From: an uncultured Lewinella sp.
GTDB lineage: Bacteria > Bacteroidota > Bacteroidia > Chitinophagales > Saprospiraceae
Reading direction: 5' to 3'
NCBI GenBank assembly: GCA_913057785.1
Contig: CAJXPD010000015.1
Location: forward strand, 1 to 64,000
Length of the DNA: 64,000 nt
Shown here: positions 18,630-27,600 of the stretch, piece by piece
How positions within the stretch are numbered: the first letter of the stretch is position 1
Layout of the letters: each line of letters begins with the position of its first letter
Made by a program: the position numbers and the translations under genes
The notes under the pieces: model-generated
Database searches by the model: none
What the model saw: only the letters and a program-made list of their open reading frames with translations
What the model was told of the DNA's origin: nothing

Positions 18630-21600
18630 TCAGTTCCTGGCGACGACAAACTTGCGTGTCCGTTTGCCTTCAGGAGTGATTAGGTGCAACAGGTAAATGC
18701 CCGCTGGATAGCGTTCTACGGCAATTCTCTGTTCTAAGGTACCTCTGGCATTCAACAGGCGTTCCATGCCAATTCTTCTTCCTTGTAGATCCGTCACTAC
18801 TAAAGTGACATCCGTAAGTTCTGGCAAACTGAATCTTACCGTCAATTGATCCGCAACAGGGTTCGGGAATAACTGAAGATCAGTTGGTGCCGTTTCTTGA
18901 TCTCTCTCCACTTCTAATGCACCGAATGTACTCACCGCTTTTTTGGCTGTCTTGGTCTCCCTTTCAGGACCTGCAATCAAGCCATTAAGGTCGAAGCAAC
19001 CAGAGATGGCAACATTATCGATGTATACCCGATCGGTATTACCAGAAGCATCGCAACGGAAACGCAACAAGGTATTTTCTGTAAATGGACCTGCAATGGT
19101 GACAGCATCGAAATAGCGAATACCATTTTGGAATTCATCTCCTAGATTCCACTCTTCAACAGTAGTGAAGGAAGCACCTCCATCCAAGGATACTTGCAAC
19201 CAGAAGTCCTCCAGTTCATTATCCAAACTAATCGTCAGGTAAGTGAAATCAACCGTCAACTCAGTGTAAGCGGTCAAATCTAGAGGATCAGTCGTCATGA
19301 CGGAACTAATGGTATTGTCGCGCAAGCGAACAGGGCGCCCCGTGCCGCCGAAGGCAAATGCCGCATCATTCGCACTACGACGACAGTCAATACCACCGTC
19401 ATTCCAAATACCCCATGTGTTATCGAAGTTGTTGAAGTCGATCAGTTGCTGGCTACAGCCGTCACAAACGCCGTCTTCATCCACAAAGCCATCACAATCG
19501 TTGTCTATACCATCACAAATTTCGATTGCGCCATTGTTGACATCTTCATCGAAATCATTGCAATCAATGGTATTGTCAAATCCGTCACCATCCGCATCAT
19601 CGTCACACACATCTCCAATACCATCATTATCTAAGTCTGCTTGGTTTGGATTGGGTGTGTTTGGACAGTTATCTACATCATCGGCAACGCCATCGTCATC
19701 CGCATCATCATCCACGGCGGGGGATACTACAATGACAGTACTAGCTGTATTGCTCGTTGCTCCTTCATTATCCGTGACTACCAAAGTCACTACGTAGGTA
19801 CCTGGATCTGTGAAAGTGAATTGTGTCAATGGACTATTATCTGATCCACCAACCGGACCGAAGTCCCAGGTGTAGATTTCAACCGTACCATCAGGATCAG
19901 AAGAAGCACTAGCATTGAAGTTAACCGTCAGTGGTGCCGTACCAGAGGTTGGTGTAGCAAAGAAGGAGGCTACAGGAGGCTGATTGGTAGAAATGTCGCA
20001 ATCAGGAGCAGTACCACCTACACCATCAGGGAATTGCAACTCAGTGCTTACCATGATCTTATCTAGCAAGGTGCCATCCTCACGGTAGGCAAATTCGATT
20101 GTGTTCGATCCTGCCTGTAGACTAAATGGACTCTGAACTACTTCTCTCCAATCGAATTCGTTTCCAGTAAACAATCCTTGCCACCACTGAATCCAGCCAC
20201 CACCATTCACTCTGACCCAAAAAGAGTCATCGCTATTGCTTGGTGCTTGGATTCTAGCTACGATGTAGAAGTCTCCAGCCTGCTGAAGATCTACTGTGAA
20301 TTTCACAATGTTCGCAGGGTTGTCCGCTGGTGGTGCGAAAAGCGAGTTGAAGCCAGATTGAATAGATACATAGGTATCATTCGAGGCTCCACTGCTTGGA
20401 TCAACAGTAGTATCCCAATTGCTTCCTACTTCTGCACACTCGGCTTCTAACCAAATCGTTACTTCAGTGGTAGTAGCATCTTGGCCATCACAATCTTCAT
20501 CGATATCATTGTCTGGAATATCGAATGCGTCAGGATTGATAGCCGCATTGAAGTCATCACAATCTTCACCTGCGTCGAAGCCATCACCATCGGCATCATC
20601 ATCACAGACGTCACCAATGCCATCGTTATCCAGATCATCTTGATCCGGGTTCGGCGTGTTTATACAGTTGTCATCCGCATCAGGAATTCCATCTTCATCC
20701 GCATCAGGCACAACTACTTCGTCCACAACAATAGTTACCGTGGCTGTATTCAAACTAGCAGCACCATCATTGTCTACTACGGTCAGCGTCACCACATAGG
20801 TACCTGGCTGCGTATAGGTGAAGCTAGAAATTGGATCATCATCCGTATCCGTACTTGGACCAAAGTCCCAGTTATAAGTAACTACAGTACCATCCGCATC
20901 ACTGGAAGTACTCGCGTCGAAGCTGACAGTTAGCGGCGCAGTACCAGATAGTGGATCAGCCGTAAAGGCAGCTACCGGTGGGATATTTGGCGTACAATTT
21001 ACACCTTCGGGTCCGATCGAAGTAGGTATCTCAGGATCTCCACTTAGATAGATCTTATCGAGTAAGGTCCCATCTTCGCGATACGCAAACTCAATGGTGT
21101 TCGCACCTGCCACCAAAGCAAACGGACTGTTCAGTACTTCTCTCCAATCAAATCCACCAAAGGTATTTAGACCTTGCCACCATTGAATCCAGTCACCACC
21201 ATTAACACGTACCCAGAAAGAGTTGTCGTCATTCGATGGCGCTTCAATACGCGCAAATAAGTGGTAGTCACCTACTTGTCCTGCGGACAAATTGACAACA
21301 AACTCAACTTGATTTGCCGGCACATCAGCTGGTGGGACGGGTAGAGAATTGTTTCCGCTCGCTGGCGTTACATATTCTCCATTAGAAGCATCGCCATCCG
21401 TAATTGTAATCCAATTACTTCCTACGATAGCACATTCAGCTTCCAACCAGAAGGTACCCGATCCACTATTCGTAGCATCTTGACCGTCACAGTTTTCATC
21501 AATACTATTATCTGGAATGTCAATAGCATCTGGATTGATAGCGGCATCTAGATCATCGCAATCCTCACCTGCTTCAAATCCATCACCATCTGCATCTGTA

Positions 21601-24600
21601 TCACAAACATCACCAATACCATCGTTATCCAAGTCCGCTTGGTCAGGGTTGGCTGTATCTGGGCAGTTATCCGTATTATCCAACACGTAGCCTGCAAGTT
21701 GACCACAAGAGACTTGGCTAGCATTTGGATCACCAAAACCGTCCTCGTCGGCGTCCGCATAGTAGGTTTGCTCTATGGCAAGCGCGGCATCCAATGGCGC
21801 ACAATCTTCTTCATTGATCGTACCATCGCCATCAATATCAGGATCGCAAACATCACCAATGCCATCAAGATCTAGGTCTTCTTGACCTGGGTTGGCATCA
21901 TTAGGACAGTTGTCATCCGCATCTGGGATTCCATCCTCATCCGCATCTGGAGCATTTTCAGCAGTAATCGTAGCCGTGGCAGTATTAGTGCTAATTGCCC
22001 CATCATTATCTACCACTGTCAAGCTTACCGTGTAAATACCTGGCGTAGTGAAGTCAAAGCTACTTAGTGGGGTATCCTCATTGAAGGAAGCAGATACCGG
22101 TCCAGTAATCACCCACTGGTAAGATACGATAGTACCATCTGCATCGCTTGAAGCAGAAGCATCCAAGCTTACCGATAGCGGTACAATACCACTTAATGGA
22201 TCCGCAGTGAAAGCTGCGATCGGTGCTTCGTTTGGCAAACAGTTCACGCCTTCTGGTCCAGTAGTTGTAGGAGATCCTGCTTCGGCACTCAAGTAAATCT
22301 TATCTAGTAGTGTACCATCTTCGCGATAAGCGAATTCGATCGTATTCTCTCCTTCAGCTAGGCTAAACGGACTATTCAGCACCTCTCTCCATTCAAAACC
22401 TCCATCCGTATCCAATCCTTGCCACCACTGAATCCAACTCCCGCCATTTACGCGTACCCAGAAAGAGTTGTCGTCACCAGTTGGGGCGTTCACTAAACCA
22501 AATAGGTAATAATCTGCTCCCTCTCCAGTACCTAGTTCAAAACTGAACTTCACCTGGTTGGCGGGGACATCAGCTGGCGGACTAGGAAGTGAGTTATTGC
22601 CAGGTACTGGTGTTACGTATTCTCCATTAGAAGCTCCTGCATCCACAACCGTCACCCAGTTTTCACCTACTTCAGCACATTCAGCCTCTAGCCACAAGGT
22701 GACATCTGGTGGTTGAACTGAACAGGCTTCCGGCGCCGTTCCTGCATCTGCGTTGGCAAAAGTACAGGCTATATCTTCCGAGAAGGTAGCCGTTAAACTG
22801 ATGGTAGCTCCGTCTGCTGGCATTTGCACCCCTACAAAAGTGTAAGAAGTTCCAGTCAAATCATTTACATCGACAGAAGCCGTAGCACTACCTGACAGAT
22901 CAAGTGTGCCCGTTGCAGGTATATTTTCGAAAGTCACCGTTACATCTGCTGTGAAGATATCATCAGTTAGATCTGGTGTCTCTAGATCATTACAGGCAGA
23001 AATATTATCTACTGTCAGTGCGCTAATCGCACATACAGGTTCTACAATTTGTAGTCTTACAATATTTGAAACGTCACAGGCTCCTTGTCCGCAGTCATCT
23101 GCTTCAGGAATGATCGTTGCAACGATATAGTATATCTGTTGATCGGAAGTACCCGTAAGATCAATAGCTATCTGGCCTGTTCCTATTCCGTTCAAACTGG
23201 TTGTGAAAGCCGCGATAGATTGCGCCTTGTTCATTTCCAATGGATCAGTGGGTAGACCATTTACTCCAACATCTTCGATCGTTGTTCCGAACACCAATAC
23301 TTCCACATCAGCATTATCAAGACCTGAGATCGATGCTATCTGAGCAGTCTCCGTCACTTGACCATCTGCCGTGATTCCTCCAACTGACAATTCTGGTGCT
23401 GTACAGGTTGGAGTAGCTGGGCTAAAGAAGTTCTCAGCGTTCACCTGGCTATTTCCAACTTGCCACAATTGGCGGGTTGCCGTAGCACCATTCGAGTACG
23501 TTACTGTCACCGTAGCACCAATCAATTCCGATCCTGCAATCGCGCCTGCATTTCCGGCAGAGTTAAACCCTTCAATACTGCGAGGATCAACATCCACCGC
23601 CACATTCACTGTCTCCCCTGGCTCGAATTCCGTGAAGTCCAAGGTCATAGTATTGTATCCTCCCGGTCCATTTGGATCAGAGAATGGATCTACACAGTCT
23701 GGATCGGTTCCTGTACCGTTGTTACCAGGTATGGTCAATCCAACATTTCCATTACCGCCAGTCTGTGAAACCAAAGTCACACATTGTGCCGTGGCATCAC
23801 CCGCTGTCCCTACTGGATCAAACACCATGTTCGGGAATACTGCTGTGCTAAGATCAATGGAAACAGAGGTGATATTAACCGCTCCACTAGAATTATTGCT
23901 TATAAATAGTCCCCCACCAAAAGTACTAGAACCTGCCAATCCGCCGCCGGTATCAAAGGCTACCCGAGCACACGGATCCACAGAGCAACCTGCAGGTGCT
24001 GGACCCGCATCTTCATTGGTGAAAATACAAGCTGTATCGTCACTGAAAGCTGCCGTCAAGCTGATCGCCGATCCATCAGCAGCCATCACCACGCCTTCAA
24101 AAGTATAAGACAGTTGATCAACTAGTTCGCTAACATCAACTGATCCTGTACCATCACCAGACAAGTCTAGCGTTCCAATGGTAGGAATGTTCTCAAAGCT
24201 CACGGTAATATCAGCGGTAAAGAAGTCATCTTCAAACTCAGGTGAGCCAGCATCGTCACAAAGAGAAACATTAGAAACCGAAATATCCGTAACCGTACAA
24301 ACCAGTTCAATGATCTGTAGACGTACTACATTCGAAATATCACAGGCACTTTGACCGCAGTTGTCCGCCACTGGTAGGACGGTAGCTACGATGTAGTATA
24401 TCTGCTGATCCGATGTCCCAGTAAGATCAAGGTTTACATCAGCCGTACCATTGACATCCAATGTCGTAGTGATAGATTGGATAGATTGTGCTTTGTTCAT
24501 CTCCAAAGGATCAGAAGGCGCATTTCCAGCTACGTCTTCAAGCGTAGTACCATAAACTAGTATTTCAACTTCGGCATTTGCTGGGCCAGTAATGGTCGCA

Positions 24601-27600
24601 GTTTGAGCCGTTTCTGTTACTTGAGCGTCTCCTGTCACACCCCCAACTTCAAGCGTTGGAGCTGCACAAGCCTCAGCAGTTCCATTGAAGAAGTTCTCAG
24701 AATTCACCTGGCTATTCCCTACCTGCCACAGTTGGCGAGTAGAAGTGGCGCCATTGGAGTAATTTACGGTAACCGTTGCACCGATCAATTCGGCGCCTGC
24801 ATTCCCAGCTGAGTTAAAGCCTTCAATACTACGTGGATCTACATCCACCGCAATATTCACCGTCTCGCCTGGCTCGAACTCTGTGAAGTCTAAGGTCATC
24901 ACATTATAACCACCCGGGCCATTGGGATCAGAGAATGGGGCTACACAATCGGGATCCGTTCCCGTTCCATTATTACCAGGAATGGTCAACCCTACATTCG
25001 AGTTCCCTCCTGTTTGAGCAACAAGCGTCACACACTGTGCCGTAGCGTCACCTGCAGTACCTACAGGGTCAAAGACCATGTTAGGGAAGACTGCTGTGCT
25101 AAGGTCAATAGAGACTGAGGAGATATTGACTGCTCCAATTGAATTGTTAGTGATGAATAAGCCACCACCAAAAGTACTAGAGCCAGCTAATCCACCGCCT
25201 GTTTCAAAAGCAACACGAGAACAAGGATCTACTGAGCAATCCGCGGGAGCTGTTCCCGCATCCTCATTTGCAAATGTACAAGCTAGATCATCAGAGAAGG
25301 TTGCCGTTAGACTAATAGGACCACCATCAGCACTCATTTCTACACCAACAAAAGTATGCGTCGTACCTACTAAAGTAGATACATCCACTGATGCTGTACC
25401 ATCTCCGGTCAGATCTAGGGTACCAGCTGCTGGAGCACTGGCAAAAGTGACCGTCACATCGGCAGTGAAAGTATCATCACCTGCATCGGAGGTCGTCTGA
25501 TCGTTACAAGCAGAAATATTGTTCACCTCGATGGCACTAATGCTACATGGCGCCACAGAACAAGGTTCAGGAGCGTTACCCAAATCATCGTTTGTCACCG
25601 AACATCCAGGAATCCCTATGATGCTGGCAGTATAGGAAATAGGAGCACCATCCGCAGGAACCTCAATGTTAAATTGAATATTGGTCAGCGGGGCACTCAG
25701 AAGGCTTAAATCAAGCGTAAAGGATGCTGAGCCAGTAACCTCTAAAGTTCCAAAGGCAGGCGCATTATTCAAGGTAACGGTAAGCGATTGAAAGAAAGTA
25801 TCATCAGAGGGATCTTCAGGAGTACCTTTATCGTTACACGGACCAGTAGCCAGTACAACAATATCAATTAGTTGGCAGGGCACCACGGAACAAGCTTCCG
25901 GAGCTGTCCCTGCATTGATATTCGTCAATTCACAAGTAGGCTCGTCGGAGAATGCTGCAGATACGATAATAGTTGTACCATCTGCGGTCATCGTTACACC
26001 AGTAAAAGTATAGGAATTCCCTGTAATGTCACCCACTGGAATGCTACCCGTCGCTTCCTCTCCTAATACCAAGTTTCCAGTGGTAGGCGCACTCTCATTG
26101 AACGTCACTGTAATATCTGCAGTAAAGGTATCATCCTCAAGGTTAGCATCAGTTCCATTATCATTACAAGCTGAAATGTTATCGACCTGAATAGCGGTAA
26201 TAGCGCACGGTACTGGGGGTTCAACTACCACCTGAACCGTTTCGGTGGTTTCTATACCACAGGCGTCCGTTACAGAAGCCGTGATGGTATGCGTTCCTTC
26301 AACGGTAAGTATTGGATTAAGCGTAAGGCCGGTACCAAGCTCACCATTATTAGCTGTTTCTAGATCAGAAGACCAAATCACAACCAAACTGTTATCATCC
26401 TCTTCATCATCAGTAGCGGTCGTCGATAAGGATACGCCTCCACCGACCGTGATGACGGTAGGATTGGCTACGATTGGTGAAAGACTTGGCGGTGTGTTCT
26501 CCAGGACATTAACGGTGATGCTTTCCACTGTGGTAGCAGGAGTAGCATCTGTTACTTCTGCGGTGAAGGTCGCTGTTCCGGTAAAGCCGATCAAGTCTAA
26601 AGTTCCTCCGGTCCCCACCTGGGCATTACTTGCATCCTTCCAGACGATCAAAGTGGTGAAGTCCCCTTCTTGTTCTGCATCGGCCGCGCTTGCCGTCAAA
26701 GTGATGTCTTCTCCATCGCCTTCGCAATCAATCACATCCTCTTGCGCAAGAATATCTACAGTTGGAGCGGTGTTGGCCACAAAGTCCGCTGTAGGTGTGA
26801 TACAGAAGCCATTCAACTTACCGTTATCAACGGAAGCATCTATATCGATGTTCAAGATACCATCCGTTACGGTTACATTGAAGGTTTTGGTAGCAGCGAC
26901 TAATGGACCGTATTCAACAAATAGATCAATCCCATTTTCGGTAACTCCCTCGACATCAATATCAAAGAGTCGGTCTCCTGCTCCAAGTCCAGAGCCACCA
27001 CCTGGAGAGCCGATATATAATTCTGTTAGGTAAAGTTCTACCGTAAAATCTCCATTTCCGGTTGGTACAGCATACTGAAGGAGGGTCGCAAACTTTTCTG
27101 ACTGGTATACTTGTTCCTCTCCACTGCCAGGGAAGGTACCTGAAATCGCAGCAGCTAGGTTATTGAAGTTATTTGCTGAACCGACCAAGTACTGCTCAGG
27201 GCTAAAGGTACGCCCGAACGCGGTAATTGGGTTAGGCGCATTGCCACAGTTAACACAAAGTGGTAGATCAGCTGCCACTTCCACCGTCCAACTAAATGCT
27301 TCAGTATTAGATTCTGGTTCATCGTCCGTAGCCGTAATTACAACTGCATAAGGACTACCATTGGAAGCACCTACAGAGATAGTTCCACTGATGACCCCCG
27401 TATTCGGATCAATACTTAATCCAGGAGGTAGTGTACCATTATCGGAGTAGGTAACGGCACCGCCATCTGGATCAAATGCTGCAGCCGTTGGACCCGTTGG
27501 TGAATCTCCTTCCAAACTGAACTGATCTGGGATATTTGATGTAAAAACTGGAGGTAGTGTACTAGTAGTTTGCGTAAACTCAAACTCATTGATATTCATA

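Noticed and set aside
26245-27033. 262-codon plus-strand ORF
   Set aside because: Lies opposite the 3897-aa gene, has a low-complexity Ser/Val/Pro composition typical of an antisense shadow, and no family features. The same applies to 23371-24108, 25078-25500 and the other plus-strand ORFs from 19 to 37 kb.
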